A stretch of 64,000 nucleotides of DNA from Buddleja alternifolia. Taxonomy: Eukaryota > Streptophyta > Magnoliopsida > Lamiales > Scrophulariaceae. This document shows, in pieces, positions 1-11,940 of the stretch (position 1 is the stretch's first letter; each line of letters opens with the position of its first letter). The notes under the pieces were generated by a model. The model had not been told where the DNA came from. It searched no databases and worked only from the letters and a program-made list of their open reading frames with translations. The translations under genes were made by a program, and so were the position numbers. The DNA lies in the NCBI GenBank assembly GCA_019426215.1, contig CM033393.1, positions 24,120,591 through 24,184,590 of the forward strand, written 5' to 3'.

Positions 1-119
1 CAATCAAATAATACATATTAAACGCAATGATTTAGAATCATATTTTATAAACATGAATGTATTCATGTATTTAAGCACTTTAAACAATTTGATCACATCA
101 AACAATCAATGCTTTAATT

Positions 120-1021
120 TAATTGAATAATGTTCTCGAGAACTTGAATTATATGCTTCAGGCATATTAAATCCTTCAGGGATTTTCATATATATATATA
201 TATATATATATATTATTATCAAACGAGCTATACAAATAGGCTGTAACAACATCCATTAAACGCAAATCAAGTTTTTCATGCACTGCCAGACTTATTATAT
301 AACGAAAAGTAGTTGCATCCACCACAGGAGAATCAGTCTCCTCATATCTATGTCAGGTCGTTGCGAAAACCCTTGGGCAACAAGACGTGCCTTATATCTT
401 ACAATTTCATTTTTCTCATTGTGTTTTCGCACAAATACCCATTTGTATCCTACTGGCTTTACATCTTCAGGTGTACGGACTACAGGTCCAAAAACTTTTA
501 CATCTTCAGGTGTACGGACTACAGGTCCAAAAACTTTTCATTTGTTCAAGCGAGTTTAACTCTACCCTCATTGCGTCTTTTCATTTTGGCCAATCATTTC
601 TTTGTCGACATTTATTAACAGACTTTGGTTCTTGATCCTCATTATCATTCATCATATTTAGCGCCACATTATATGCAAATTTATAGTCAACGTTGACTTC
701 ATTTCGATTCCATCGTATCCCGTTCATAACATAATCGGTTGAGATCTCATTATTTTCACAATTTTCACAATTTTCAGAATTTTCAGGTACCTGAGGTTCT
801 TATGGAACCGAAATATTAGTTATGATTGGGGACTCTTCTGGAGTTATTTTATCCTCAAATAGACCATCTTGATTCTTAGCTCCTTTTCTTTTTCGAGGAT
901 GACTATCTTTGGAATCGATAGGTCTACCACGCTTCAGGCGTGCAGTAGACTCATTACTTTGACCTTCAGGGACAATAATTCTTACTGGAGCATTAACAGC
1001 TGGTACATGTGACTTAGTCAC
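120..1021 (-). pseudogene. copia reverse transcriptase N-terminal part, broken
   Basis: 800-1021 on the minus strand is the basic linker between integrase and RT (RLKRGRPIDSKDSHPRKRKG). RT itself is readable from about 780 to 180 with [19 protein letters not shown] and [16 protein letters not shown], then MDVVTAYLYS. Beyond about 180 it decays into an AT microsatellite and stop codons, and the YVDD active-site region is not recognisable before the window edge. A 39-bp in-frame tandem duplication (458-535) lies at its start. Confidence 0.88.
458..535. repeat. 39-bp tandem duplication inside RT
   Basis: The unit starting TTTACATCTTCAGGTGTACG occurs twice head to tail with no visible difference. 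At 39 bp it adds 13 codons in frame before the RT motif KWVF, so it is a recent slippage-type duplication in an already defective element. Confidence 0.9.
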
Positions 1022-1051
1022 TTTCTTTAGGTCAGTAAATGCGTCTGGCAG

Positions 1052-2400
1052 TTAGTTAGCTAAACCTTGCAAGTGAATTATCTTTTGAACTTCCAGTTCA
1101 CTTTGTTTTGTTCGAGGATCAAGATGAGATAAAGATAATTCATTCCAACTAATTTTCTTTTCCAGCTGCTTATTTTCTCCCCCTAATGTTGGGAAATCTG
1201 ATTCATCAAAATGATAATCAGCAAATCGAGCCGTAAATAAATCTCCAGCCAATGGCCCTAGATAATTTATTATCGATGGAGACTCGAATCCAACATATAT
1301 TCTCAACTTCCTTTGAGGACCCATCTTAGTGCGTTGTGGTGGAGCAATTGGAACATATACCGCACATCCAAAAATTCTTAGATGGGAAATATTTGGTTCC
1401 TGACCACAAACCAAGTGTAATGGGGAGAATTTATGATAACTTGTTGGCCTTATGCGAATAAGTGCTGCTGAATGCAAAACAGCATGTCCCCAACAAGAAA
1501 TAGGAAGTTTTGATCTCATAAGTAAAGGTCTTGCAATTAACTGCAGATGCTTAATAAACGATTCTGCTAGACCGTTTTGTGTATGAACATATGCTACAGG
1601 ATGTTCAACATCAATTTCAATAGACATATAATAGTCATTGAACGTTTTGGAAGTAAATTCACCGGCATTATCAAGGCGTATCTTCTTAATTGGATAATCA
1701 GGAAAATGTGCTCGTAGTCTAATCAATTGAGCAAGCAATCTCGCAAACGCCAGGTTGCGAGTTGATAACAAAGATACTTGTGACCACCTGGTTGATGCAT
1801 CAATTAAAACCATAAAATATCTAAATGGTCCACACGACGGGTGTACTGGTCCACAAATATTGCCTTGAATACGTTCCAAAAACGTAAGAGATTCACTTCC
1901 TACTTTTGTTGTTGATGGTCGAATAATCAACTTTTCTTGTGAATAAGTAGCACATGAGAAATGATTCGATTGAAGAATCTGCTGGTTCTTCAATGGATTC
2001 GCATCATAATTGATCCGGGATGGCCCAACCGGTCATGCCAAACAACAAACTTATTTTGATTTGTAAACTTCTGGTTTGCGATAACATGTGTTTCAATAGT
2101 AGATACATGCGTGTAGTACAAACCGGAGGAAAATGCAGGCAAATTTTGCAATATACATTTGTTACCAGATATTGTATTAATAATGTAAAGCTACTCAATG
2201 TTGCCATCACTTGTTGTCTCAATATGATATCCATTTCGGCGGATATCTTTGAAGCTTAGTAAATTTCTTTGAGACTTAGTAGAATATAATGCTTCATCAA
2301 TATAAAATTGTGTTCCTTCGGGTAACAATATATTAGCTCTGCCGGAGCCTTCAATTAATTTTGCACTTCCCGATATAGTACTAACATTGGCATCTTGCAT
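1052..2400 (-). pseudogene. copia GAG-pre-integrase and integrase
   Basis: On the minus strand 2191-2400 and 2004-2234 are the pre-integrase region in two frames, so at least one frameshift separates them from the integrase frame. 1052-1993 is a 313-codon open frame with the integrase core: YFMVLIDASTRW, then KIRLDNAGEFTS (second catalytic Asp context) and a downstream NGLAESFIK (Glu context). The three acidic positions of the DDE triad appear to be present. The frame ends in the linker before RT. An intact integrase in an otherwise broken element suggests moderate age. Confidence 0.9.
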
Positions 2401-2699
2401 TACTAAATAAGAGAAGTATTTTTTATCTTGAGGATGTTGTGAGTTGTTGCACTATCAATGAGACACATATCTTTATTATTGATGTTGCTGCTGATCGAGT
2501 AAATCTTTAAAATGATAAAAGACAAATTTATAAATAATTACTTCATTAATGAAAACAACACATTTTTATATTTATTTTAAAACCACTAAAAATAAGATTT
2601 ATAAAATTTGTTATGATTACTTGCATCTCCAATCAAATGATCAATTTTTCTATCAAGATCAGTTAGTAAAGAAATCAACAACATCTAAATGAATGTCAT

Positions 2700-3290
2700 C
2701 AAATCGGCCATGATCAGGATCACTTTCTTCAAAAACAAAATTTGTTTCTATCTTCTTTCCTTTACCTTTCAGCGATTCTTAGTAAAGGTCAACAAGATGT
2801 TGTGGTGTACGACAGGTACATGACCAATGACCTTTACCACCACAACGATAGCATAAATTTTCCACAAATTTGCTATTTTGATCACCTTCATTTTTCTCTT
2901 CATTATTTTTCCACTTCTGGTGGAAAAATGTGTTCTTTGAATCACCACCACGATTTCCATGACCATATCCACGACCACGTCCACATCCATGATTTCTTTA
3001 ATGATTAAAATAGTTATGTGCTACTACATTCACTTCAGGGAATGTAGTAGAACTAGTTGGACGGGACTCATGATTAAAATAATTATATATTTTTCAACAC
3101 ATTCACTTCAGGGAATAGAGTATAGTTATTTGCATTAAGATGAATTTCAACATCTAACGTCAAAGAGAAATAATTTTTCCCCGTAATATCAAGAGCCACA
3201 AAATTAAGTTTTGCAGGATTCGTCATTATAATTAATACTATCATCAAAGTATAAAAAAAATTAGGAATCAAACAATCATTATATTTCTAA
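2700..3290 (-). pseudogene. copia gag remnant with CCHC zinc knuckle
   Basis: Two gag pieces can be read on the minus strand. At 3083-3271 a frame contains LNFVALDITGKNY, the typical start of copia gag (capsid N-terminus). At about 2805-2865 a different frame contains CYRCGGKGHWSCTC, a CX2CX4HX4C nucleocapsid zinc knuckle. The stretch between them (about 2870-3080) has no open frame. The gag is broken by stops and frame changes. Confidence 0.85.
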
Positions 3291-3734
3291 CGAGATATTA
3301 ATCCACATAAAATATCATGAAAACCTATGTGAAAAAAAAAATTCATGAAAATACGAATATGAGTCAGGTGGACATTGGACATTTTGAAGTGCAAAACATA
3401 CTTCAAAGTATTGCAAATATGTGGCTAATATTCTCTCTAGATTAGGTCACTGTAATTTCTTCTTAGAAATGGGACAAATTATTAAATGTATATTTGATGA
3501 AATTAAACATTAGAAGACTTGCAACTGTCCGTGAGTTGATGCAAAGCAAATGAAAATATTTCTATTTTCTAAACATCAAATACATGTTTTTATATGTAGT
3601 AGTTAAAAGATAATATTTACCTTAAAGTTGAGAAAATTAAGAACCTCACTTGCGTGCTAAAAATTCCACCGACTCGCTATCGCAATTCCTCGGATTGAAA
3701 AGCCAACAACTTGAGACGGATCGTGCTGATAACG

Positions 3735-4051
3735 TGTTATGAAATAAACTCAAATATTATAAAGTTGAGAGAATAAAATGAGAGAATGAGAGAATTAAGT
3801 AGAGAACTCTTTTATTGATATTCTTGTGTCTATTTACAATACAATGTCATTGCCTATTTATAGGCACAAAACTAGAATACCAAAGGTTTATTACCTAAAG
3901 AGTAAATTATATTTACTCATGATGGAAAATGAAAAGTCATGGAGATGAAGAGTTTTTGGGAGATGAGTAAACATAATGATTAAAGTTAAGTGGCCATAAA
4001 GAAATTGGGAGATGAATAGACATCCACAAATAATTATTCATAATATTAACA
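3735..4051 (-). repeat. Ty1-copia 5' LTR, 317 bp
   Basis: The LTR begins TGTTA and ends TAACA, giving the usual short inverted ends. On the minus strand a TATAAATAGGC box lies at about 3852-3862, the likely U3 promoter. The adjoining internal sequence is the primer-binding region. The boundary is inferred from the inverted ends and primer site because only one LTR copy is visible. Confidence 0.8.
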
Positions 4052-5383
4052 ATTTTTTTAACTATAAGAAGCATTTTTTAGAAGAAAAAATACAACATCT
4101 ACAAATCTAAAGTCAAAAAAGTCTACCGGCATCATTCAATTATTTTGAATTTATTCATGACATGGTAACATATAATGATTACATTAGTTTTAATAGTTGT
4201 TATTTTATGTTTTTTTTTTTGACAAATTAGCATTATAATATTATTGAAATTTTGCGGTTGAATTATCTTTTATTTCTTTGGTTCAATGTTATTTTCTTGA
4301 ATTGCTTAATTATACTTTGATTTGTAAAGAGCAAAACTTTATATTTTTTTTAAAACAAACTGCTTGTATCTAGAAATAAAATGGACAAAGTCATCATATT
4401 TTTTTAGTGTATATTTTTGTATGTATTTTTTTATTCAATCATAGTCAACTTACGTAGTCTATTATAAATGAATATTATATATGATAAAAGAACGCCGCAT
4501 AAAATTTCGATAGACTTTTTCAAGAATTGCTTGTATTTTCAAATACTTTATGTTTTCATTAAAAGTCAAGATTTTACATGTGATTATTGTTATTTTACTT
4601 ATCTATTAAACTAAAAACAAAATTGAATATTTACTTGCAAGTTCTGCAAAAAAAAATAAAAAAAAAAAATTAGTAGTAATTTGGCCCCCCGATGTTTCAT
4701 TTCTGGATCCGTCCCTGGTCCCATGTGAATCATTTCATATCGACTCAATCTCTTCAGGAGCTAGGAAGTCATGACTAAGTAATCTGTCGAAAACTTTTGG
4801 AACAAGTTCAATCGAAAATGAGCCCGACTTACGAAACGAATGACTAAACCTAAGATGGAAAGTTAATTAAATTGAGTAATAAAGTTGGTAGTCCTGAACC
4901 TGCCAAAAATGTACGAAGGTATTTATATTATACCTAAATCTAGTGGTCATGGGCCACGACATACTTAGTGATCATGTATTGTTGTCATATATTTAGTTCT
5001 AAGCCCATGAATCATAGGATTGATCCGTACATTAATTCTCTATTTTATGTTTTTTGGTGCTAAAATACCACAAATGTCTTTAGTTTAAGGCGTATGTATG
5101 GCCATTACATGATCGATTTGCATCTTATTTAATTCGGGGAAACAAAAAAAAACAGCATTGAGGGACTAACTAGTTTATTTCCCAAGTATGAATATAAACA
5201 CTAGTTTTTTTAGATTAAATACGTAAGAGGAATTAGGTTCCCCAAATGCCAAGACCAAATTTATACATAGATAAAAAAACACAAACTGTGATGAGTTGAA
5301 TAATTACATTAATTAGGATAGCATAATGAATTCATGAGAAGGAATGATTAGGTGATACAGATACAGATACAGTAGGTTATAAC
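4052..5383. other. AT-rich spacer with one hAT-like terminal sequence
   Basis: No gene was recognised. The only structured piece is at 4679-4717. Read on the minus strand from 4717 it starts CAGGGACGGATCCAG, close to the terminus of hAT elements of the Tip100 type and to the element at 23259-23892. No matching opposite end or target duplication was found in the window; it could lie to the left of the copia insertion. The rest is AT-rich sequence downstream of the endoglucanase gene. Confidence 0.4.
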
Positions 5384-7591
5384 TTATAAGAAAGAACGAA
5401 GATGAGAAGAAGTGGAGATAAGGCCTGAAAGGAGACCAACAAATGCAGCGGTATTGTACGTAGTTGGTTCAGCTTGTTGAGTGTTGTTCCGTGAGTCTAT
5501 ATATGTATCATTTAGGAATGGTCCTCCCACAACTGCTCCTAGTGCTACGTTCGGGTTCGGTTTCGTGGAATTTAGCCACTTGAATCCATCACTGCACCCT
5601 GTCTTAGCATCTGTCGGGATAGACGCCCCCCTGTGATGAACGTATTCAGGGTATTTACTTCCATACCCTACAAGGTAGCTCATCTTCATTGGATTTTTTC
5701 CTAGCACGTAATCCGCCTGAACATCATTTATACAAAGGATTAATCAACGAATACACAGTTACATGCATAAAATTGCATATATACCCTTGAAAGAGAGTAA
5801 TAATTTACCTGGATAATGGCGAAATTGCGGAGGTCCACTGCCTCATACAGCTCTCCTTGACAGTATAAATTTCTTGTATTAGAGGCGACCATGTAATCGC
5901 TGTAAATGAGTGCTAGAAATGCAGAAGCGATCGAGTATTGCAGAGGATTCCACTGATCCACCCATATAAGCCCACCTGCATCCAGATCAGATCATAATAT
6001 TATTACGAATCTACAAGACCGTCTCCTGATCTTGTTATTTATCTTCTTTTCTTTTGCACCTTGTCTTTTCTGTCCATTGGATTACCTTGCGTTCTATGAG
6101 ATGTTGATGATGAAGAATTTGGCAAAAGGCCACAGATAACAGCCTCACCAGTTTTTCTGTAAAGCTGAAGAGCAATGTTTTCTTCACCTTCAATATCTTT
6201 CGACCCAAAAAGATTTACTCTCGATAGTAGAACCTGGTCATCATATTTACACACAGTTGATACACCAAATAATGATGAAAGCTTGCTACTACTAAAAACC
6301 TGTATGCGAAAACTTGTGCTTTTAAACAAGTACAGATTCTTAGAGAAAGTTTCAAAAGTGCCATAAAAAAGTTGTAAGTTGAGTTTGTTTGTAAAACTTG
6401 CTAAAAAACTGATAGAAGTATCTTTGAACATGCTTTTAATTTCTGCTTATTTTAGCTTTTTTCTAGAAGAGAAGCTAGTGAAACTAAACAACAACTTAAA
6501 TATAGCGAAAAGTTCCAGTTTTTGCAAATAGGGTGTAAAAATTAAACACCACCTGAGTGCCAGCAAGTTTGTTATCCCAACAAAACCACGTTGGTGTTCC
6601 CCAATCAGCAAAGAAATTTCCCTCAACGGTGACGTACTTTAGATAGGAGTGGTCTAGAGTAGCATGATAAAGCCAAGCTGCTGCCCACAAGAGTTCGTCA
6701 CCGTATCCACTTGAGTTGTAAAATTTCTCAACTTGTGGAATACTCATACTATAAGACCCTCTGTATGAATCTGCAAAAGTAAACAGTTGTCGCGAGTGTT
6801 TGAGAAGTAATCTGGAATATTTGGAGTTGGTAGAGCGGAATACTAATGAAGCAGATGCCATAGCTGCTGCTGTTTCTGCAGCAACGTCTGTTCCTGGATG
6901 CGATGTATTCACTTGCATTACAGGTCTTCTTTCCGTCATTTGTTCAGGTCTTTCCCAGCATTTGTGATCCAAATCTGGGTCACCCACCTGAACATAAAGC
7001 AGATTGGGAGATGGATGCGCGTTAATGAGATAGTCAGTAATCCACTTCAATGAATCCTTTGCGTTTTCGAGCTCGTTGACTTTTTTCATATGATCTCCAT
7101 ATTCAAGAATAGCCCAAGACAAGATTGTAGCGGTGAATGCCATAGGAAATCCAAACTTAATAAGATCACCAGCATCATATAATCCTTTACTCATATCCAA
7201 ATTCTCTTCTCTTCCATCTTCTAAACCCGAATCTCCTCTCCAACTAATCATCATCCTATTCTTCACCAGCTTACCAGCTGTACAAACACACACTTAATCA
7301 GTTGTACACACTCACTCAGTCACAGCATATATATATACGTACACGTACAAAACAATTTGATGCTTGCATTAGTTAATACATACATTTCTGAACGTCGAAG
7401 AATTGCATGGCAATGGCGAGTGCGTTAGCATACTGGTCGACATTAATACCATCACGATGGTTGGGAGAATTTTGAAAGAAGTGAAAATGAAAAATTGTGG
7501 TGGCGAGAGTGTTATAAGAAGCAATGATGACAACAACTCCGATTACCAACACAAGAACCCATCCGCTCCATCCTTCCGATTTGGTTCCCAT
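5384..7591 (-). CDS. GH9 endo-1,4-beta-glucanase (cellulase), N-terminally anchored or secreted
   Basis: Five exons on the minus strand: 7591-7384, 7277-6553, 6233-6086, 5975-5809, 5716-5384. All introns are GT-AG, and the joined length of 1581 bp gives 526 residues plus stop. Residues about 10-27 are a hydrophobic segment after a short basic start, either a type II anchor or a signal sequence. The GH9 domain starts near residue 52. DAGD (104-107) carries the catalytic base, VHHRGAS (about 442-448) is the GH9 histidine motif, and QQAEPTTYN (about 497-505) holds the proton-donor Glu. No cellulose-binding module follows, so it is of the A/B class type. From memory the start and exon 2 resemble the endoglucanase 2/10 group of Arabidopsis. 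Expected role: hydrolysis of internal beta-1,4-glucan bonds in the cell wall during growth. It looks intact. The ATG at 7591 is chosen because the hydrophobic segment follows it directly. Confidence 0.93.
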
Positions 7592-8884
7592 TCAATTAGG
7601 AATCCTCTGAATCTAACTCGGTCACACAAATGATCTATTTTATTTGTGTGAGTTAAAAGGCTTAAATTTCACAGAATCAAGTCTTTCAAATTATTATATT
7701 GTGTAGTCTGCAAGTTTCTTGCTGATATCATTTGATGTGTCCTTCATTTTTTGGATTGAAATTTTGGTGCAGGGACGGCAGTTGATACCGTTATTATATT
7801 ATATTTATTGGTAAAATGATAAGCTTTAGCTTGTAAATGGGTAGTAGAGCCCAATTTGTCGTTTCTGATGGAATATAACTATTAATTTGTCTTTATCTCT
7901 TGGAGAATAACGAGGTCAAAACTCCAAAGTATCACATATATAAATATATAGGGAAAATTACTGAAACCTCTTTTTTAAATAACTTTTTATAACAAAAAAA
8001 AATGAAAATATTTTGTATTCTCAAACACTAATTCTATAAAATTTTCATTTGAAATAAAAAGTCCAAAAATTAATATTAACAATTTTTTGACTAAATTACC
8101 CATTATTTCTTAAATTAACAATTGATCAATTGATTTTAGCAAAATCTTTTGTTTCTAAATTTTTCAAATTTAATTTTTAGTACTAAATATTTTATATAAT
8201 TTATTTTAAATTTTAACATGGTAAACCTTTTTTATTTAATTTTTAAAAAGATTCTAATGATCTTAAAATTTGAAATTAAAATCTTAACATCAATATAAAG
8301 TTTATAAAAATAAATTTCTATACGAAAGTACAATTAATCAATTCTTAATCTAAAAGGATAAGGGCAATTATATTTATAAATTTATTAACTTTAAATGTTG
8401 AATTTTTTCTAATGAAAAATTAATGAAATAGGCTAATTGAAAGACACTATCATTTGTGTTTTAAATATGAAAAATGTTTTAAAGAGATTTCAATAATTGT
8501 TCCTATAATATATTATATTTGCTTGTTTTATCCGCCGTCGATAGCAATTGTCACCACTAAGCCAAATTGTATTTCTCATGCATGCCATAGGATAAATGAG
8601 TCGACACTTTTAGTCCAAAACTTTAAAGGAGTCTACACTTTTAGTCTAAAACTTTATGAGAATTGCCATTGTAGTCCCATGTGATAAGAATTATGCAGCA
8701 GCTTTGGTCCATCATGTATTGGACGGAGTGAGTCTTATATCTTGCACATAGCCATTATTTAATTGAATATATTGCATAAACACTCCATCTGTTCTAATTT
8801 GCTATGCAACACTTTCAAAGAAAAATTATTTTTTGTTCTTTAAAATACGTATTAGCACGAAAAATACCCAAACAATTACTTTTT
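7592..8884. other. Intergenic, includes the endoglucanase promoter side and an AT-rich dispersed repeat
   Basis: 7592-7950 should contain the promoter and 5' leader of the minus-strand endoglucanase; no clear TATA box was identified. 7951-8440 is an AT-rich repeat also seen at 35590-36238 (opposite orientation) and 58930-59340. At about 8599-8661 a unit of about 31 bp beginning GTC(G/T)ACACTTTTAGTC is tandemly duplicated. No coding potential was seen. Confidence 0.5.
7951..8440 (+). repeat. AT-rich dispersed repeat, copy A
   Basis: Starts GGGAAAATTACTGAAACC. It contains a block near 8318-8400 (TTCTATACGAAAGTACAATT and following) that recurs with substitutions at about 59143-59230 and, inverted, at about 35760-35830. 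The copy at 36238 ends with the complementary terminus (TTTTTCCC). Probably a non-autonomous DNA element; the right boundary and target duplication are not resolved. Confidence 0.45.
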
Positions 8885-9251
8885 GGACAAATATCCCTTA
8901 TAATCCCTAAAGTATTAAATTTGTCTCACTTACGTTCCTAAACTAAAATATGTTACGCTACCATCCCTAAAGTAATAATTTCGTCTCACTTTAGTCCTTT
9001 TAGGTCGAAATTGAACGGAAAGTAGGAGCGTGAAATACACATGCCGGTCAAGTAAGGGTTGACAAGATTAAGTTTTTTGTTTCACTTTGGTCCCTTTCCC
9101 GGAACTTTTGTCTCACTTTGGTCTTTTTTTGGAAATTTTTGTCTCGCTTTGGTCCTTTTTTTTTTTGACTTTTTACATTTTTAACCCCTAAAAAGCGGGA
9201 AACAGGTTGATTTTGGCGCCCAAAATGCTTGGAATGGCCTCTTATTTAATT
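8885..9251 (+). repeat. Left terminal inverted repeat of the Mutator-like element
   Basis: Inverted partner of 17779-18088. It is about 55 bp longer because a segment containing TTTTGTCTCACTTTGGTC is repeated about three times at 9079-9160, a local expansion missing from the right end. Confidence 0.75.
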
Positions 9252-9553
9252 TAAATTATTTCTTCTTAAAGGATATATAATTTTGTATTTAATTCAAATG
9301 AAACTTCTAATATTGTTCTCTTAACAAATACATTACCTACAAAAGATGTCTTACTCTTAGTACTTGCACGGTATTTTTGGTCTAAGGTTGTATATACATC
9401 AAAATTTTCAAGGAGTAGAAATCTTCCTCGTTTATTATGCAAAAAGTGGAAATCGTTTCATTTATTTTCTTAACAACACCATTCAAAATATAATTGCCTA
9501 CGTACGTTTTTAGGGCAATTATATTTTTAGACTAGGGTTGTACACATGTAGTT

Positions 9554-9694
9554 CTATGTCAGACCAAGTTCAATAATCCAAGTGTGAATTTTGTGTCTAT
9601 CTCTTTTACACAAATGTGTGTGGGAACCACACACAATATACTTTACTGTGTGAGAAATATAAACACTAGAATCATTGAATTCGATTTAACATAG
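9554..9694. mobile_element. 141-bp foldback MITE, copy 1
   Basis: Begins CTATGTCAGACCAAG and ends as its inverse ATTCGATTTAACATAG. The core holds TCTATCTC...ACACAA...ACACACAATATAC...TGTGTGAGA. A second copy of the same length lies at 20664-20804 inside an intron. It sits inside the Mutator-like element, so it is a nested insertion or was carried along. No target duplication could be defined. Confidence 0.7.
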
Positions 9695-9881
9695 ATTTTT
9701 CCAGTTGTACACACAACAAGATTTGCAAGAAATATGGATTGTTTCCTTTATTGAATCAGAAAGAAAGAACATTGACATCCCTTATTGTTTATAATAACAA
9801 TGAATTCCTCTTATCCTCGACGCTGAGGACATCCCCGAAGAGCGGGGGATTTCGTGACAGTTCGAAAATGATTGTAAAAGG

Positions 9882-10980
9882 TGTTTCGTAAAAAAAACAA
9901 TCTAGATTAGGGTGGATTCAACTGCGTGTTCCGAGCCCCGCGATAACCTATAATTTGAGATTATCTTTCAACCCCTGCGTTCGATTCGCTATTTGGTGGT
10001 TCAAGTCTTAAATTCAACGCTAATTAAATGTATTCGAACTTCTCTTCATCTTCTTCGAGTGGACCGCAATTGATGAAAATAATTATCGTCTTCGAATGAC
10101 ACAATAATACAATAAAGGAAAAATTCAAGTCCAGGTAAAAACTATCTCTCTGATACTTAAATCTGACACAAGATAGTCTTATACCTACGTGAGAATTTCT
10201 CGATCGAATGTATTACTTTAGATGTTGATTATTGTCTTCGAATACAATAATACAGTGAAAGATAAGATTCAAGTCCAGGTAAAAACTATCTCTCTGATAC
10301 TTAAATCTGACACAAGATAGTCTTATACCTACGTGAAAACCTTTCTTTTTCAAAACGATGAAATTGAATAGAAAACTCAGGTCAAGATACAAATTACTGT
10401 CAAATAATGAAATCTGAAAGCATGTAATCTATACCTCCATAAAAGTCTTCCATTCGTAAAAATTACAGGCAATCGAATGCCGATAAAAGCCTTGAAAAGG
10501 CAAATTCCTTCGAGTCTAATACTAAATTACATTACGGCTACTCCTAAATTATGCTAAGAGCTACTCCTACATTACGCTATGAACTACTCCTAAGAAAACG
10601 AAAATGCAGAAGTCTGGTGATCTTGCGATGTCCTTGTTTATGTCTGGCGCGGCTGTATATATGGGTCTTCAGAACCGTTCTCAACCCCCGTTCCTTATCT
10701 TCGGGAACCGTCTTCAACCGCTTCTTCAACTGCTCTTTCAAATATCTTCAACTTGGCGCGTCTTCCTTGAATGCAGATTATAGGCTTTTGGATTCATTTT
10801 ATGTTTTAGATTCGATTCTTGGGCTTTTTGTCAATTCAGCCCCTGTCTTCGCTATTTTCTGAATTTAATGGGTCTTGCCTGGTTTATTTGTAAACCCATT
10901 TCCTTATTTTTCGAGTTTCCCCAGTTTAGGCTATTTGGGCTCTTTAATTCGAAAGCCCAAATTATTTTATGGTGTAAACA
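9882..10980 (-). repeat. LTR 1 (3' LTR in element sense), 1099 bp
   Basis: Starts TGTTTCGT and ends GTAAACA (short inverted ends TGTTT/AAACA). It contains a block of about 70 bp beginning CAAGTCCAGGTAAAAACTAT at about 10128 that is repeated at about 10270, and three copies of a unit of about 25 bp around CTACTCCTA at 10539-10592. It differs from LTRs 2 and 3 by GGATTC in place of GAATCC near its left edge. Confidence 0.93.
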
Positions 10981-10998
10981 AATGCCCCCCTAATATAT
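10981..10998 (-). other. Polypurine tract of the LTR element (second copy at 14349-14366)
   Basis: On the minus strand TATTAGGGGGGCATT lies immediately upstream of the LTR start TGTTTACACC, as expected for the plus-strand priming site. It fixes the element orientation as minus. Confidence 0.8.
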
Positions 10999-11360
10999 AT
11001 GAACGTTTCGAGTTCATGTATATTAAAAGACACGTCTTTCAGCTCGAAATGAGCAATCATTTTTTAGTTCGAAATGAGCAATGAATGACATAAAAGAAGA
11101 CAACAAACCTGCTCGAGCATCCCTAGCTCAAGTCCAAGCAATAATGCTCAAAAGGTTTGACATGGCCTACCACTTTATGCCATTATAATAATTTTGTACG
11201 TATAATAAAAGAAGACATAGCTATACTTCCTTTCGAGCAAGTGATTATGCCTCTCGAGCAAGTCCTCATGCCCTTTGAAAAAAATTTCTTTACTTCTTAT
11301 TAGATATATATATATATATATATTAAAAACTATTGAGATGCTGACTCAGCTTAAGCATCC

Positions 11361-11729
11361 TTAATTCTCCTCTGTTTCGAAGAGCATCCTTAATCCTCCT
11401 CTGTTTCGAAGAGCATCCTTACTAAAACTCTTCTCTTTCTTCCAATTATCAAGAACAGAGTCATTGAATCGAGACGGAAATACATGTACCCTCCCCCTCG
11501 AAGTCCTCACTAATGGCGGCCGCGACTCTTCCTTCACTTTCGGCTTCGATTCCGTCGCTGCTCCGCTGGCGTTGAATGGAATTATACCGGCGGCAACATC
11601 TCCAAGGAGATGCGCAGGATAACAAACGTTTGAGATTTTTCGTCTCTTCTTATTCGCAGATGAATCGTCGTCGTCACCAACCGAATCCCCAATACGACAC
11701 CGTTTCAGAATCGGCATTACCGATTTCAA
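11361..11729 (-). pseudogene. Captured 5' end of an ATX3/4/5-like histone H3K4 methyltransferase gene, copy 1
   Basis: The minus-strand frame reads LKSVMPILKRCRIGDSVGDD, KKRRKISN, then YPAHLLGDVAAGIIPFN, then SRPPLVRTSRGRVHVFPSRF and NDSVLDNWKKEK. From memory this order (LKRC start, HLLGDVAAGI, RPPLV-TSRGR, PSRFNDS) is the N-terminus of plant ATX3/4/5 trithorax-type SET proteins. None of their PWWP, PHD or SET domains follow; the frame stops after about 122 codons. The first in-frame ATG is at 11717, and the original start just upstream seems lost. Sequence upstream (about 11740-11920, with GATTAGGGTTTCGAATC) looks like the parent 5' UTR. The fragment lies in sense inside a retrotransposon and would be co-transcribed from its LTR. 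A 28-bp duplication at about 11360-11416 overlaps its end. Confidence 0.85.
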
Positions 11730-11940
11730 TCTCTTCTTTATTCTCCTCGAAAACTCCCAATTTTACTCGATTCGAAACCCTAATCCGATCAATTTTCACC
11801 GCAATTTAACAGAAATTCGACTTAAAGAAAATGAAACAAGATTAAAATTGATACTAATAGGGATCTCTGTTTCAAATACTCTCTATCTCTCTAACTGCTC
11901 TGGTTGTCGATGAGAGACTAAATTTTTTTTTTTTTTTTTT

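Larger units (their letters stand above)
1..4051 (-). mobile_element. Ty1-copia LTR retrotransposon, 5' LTR plus gag-pol, running off the left edge
   Basis: Read on the minus strand, the element runs from its 5' LTR (3735-4051) through a decayed gag with CCHC knuckle, GAG-pre-integrase, integrase and the first part of reverse transcriptase, and leaves the window inside RT. The domain order gag, integrase, RT is that of Ty1-copia (Pseudoviridae-type) elements. Next to the LTR, the minus strand reads TTATCAGCACGA, a plausible primer-binding site. Stops and frameshifts in gag, pre-integrase and RT make it non-functional, although integrase is still open for 313 codons. The partner LTR lies outside the window, so the target duplication cannot be checked. 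Confidence 0.93.

Noticed and set aside
4679..4717. Complete hAT element downstream of the endoglucanase
   Set aside because: Only one terminus is visible; no opposite CAGGG end or 8-bp duplication was found, so only a terminal remnant is reported.
9835..9852. ATCCCC...GGGGGAT hairpin before the LTR array, considered as a terminator or element end
   Set aside because: Short stem with no matching partner elsewhere; no support for a defined element.
10551..11084. Open frames of 103 and 69 codons repeated at 13919 and 17290
   Set aside because: They lie inside LTRs, opposite to the element's sense, with no domain; repetition reflects the LTR copies rather than a gene.
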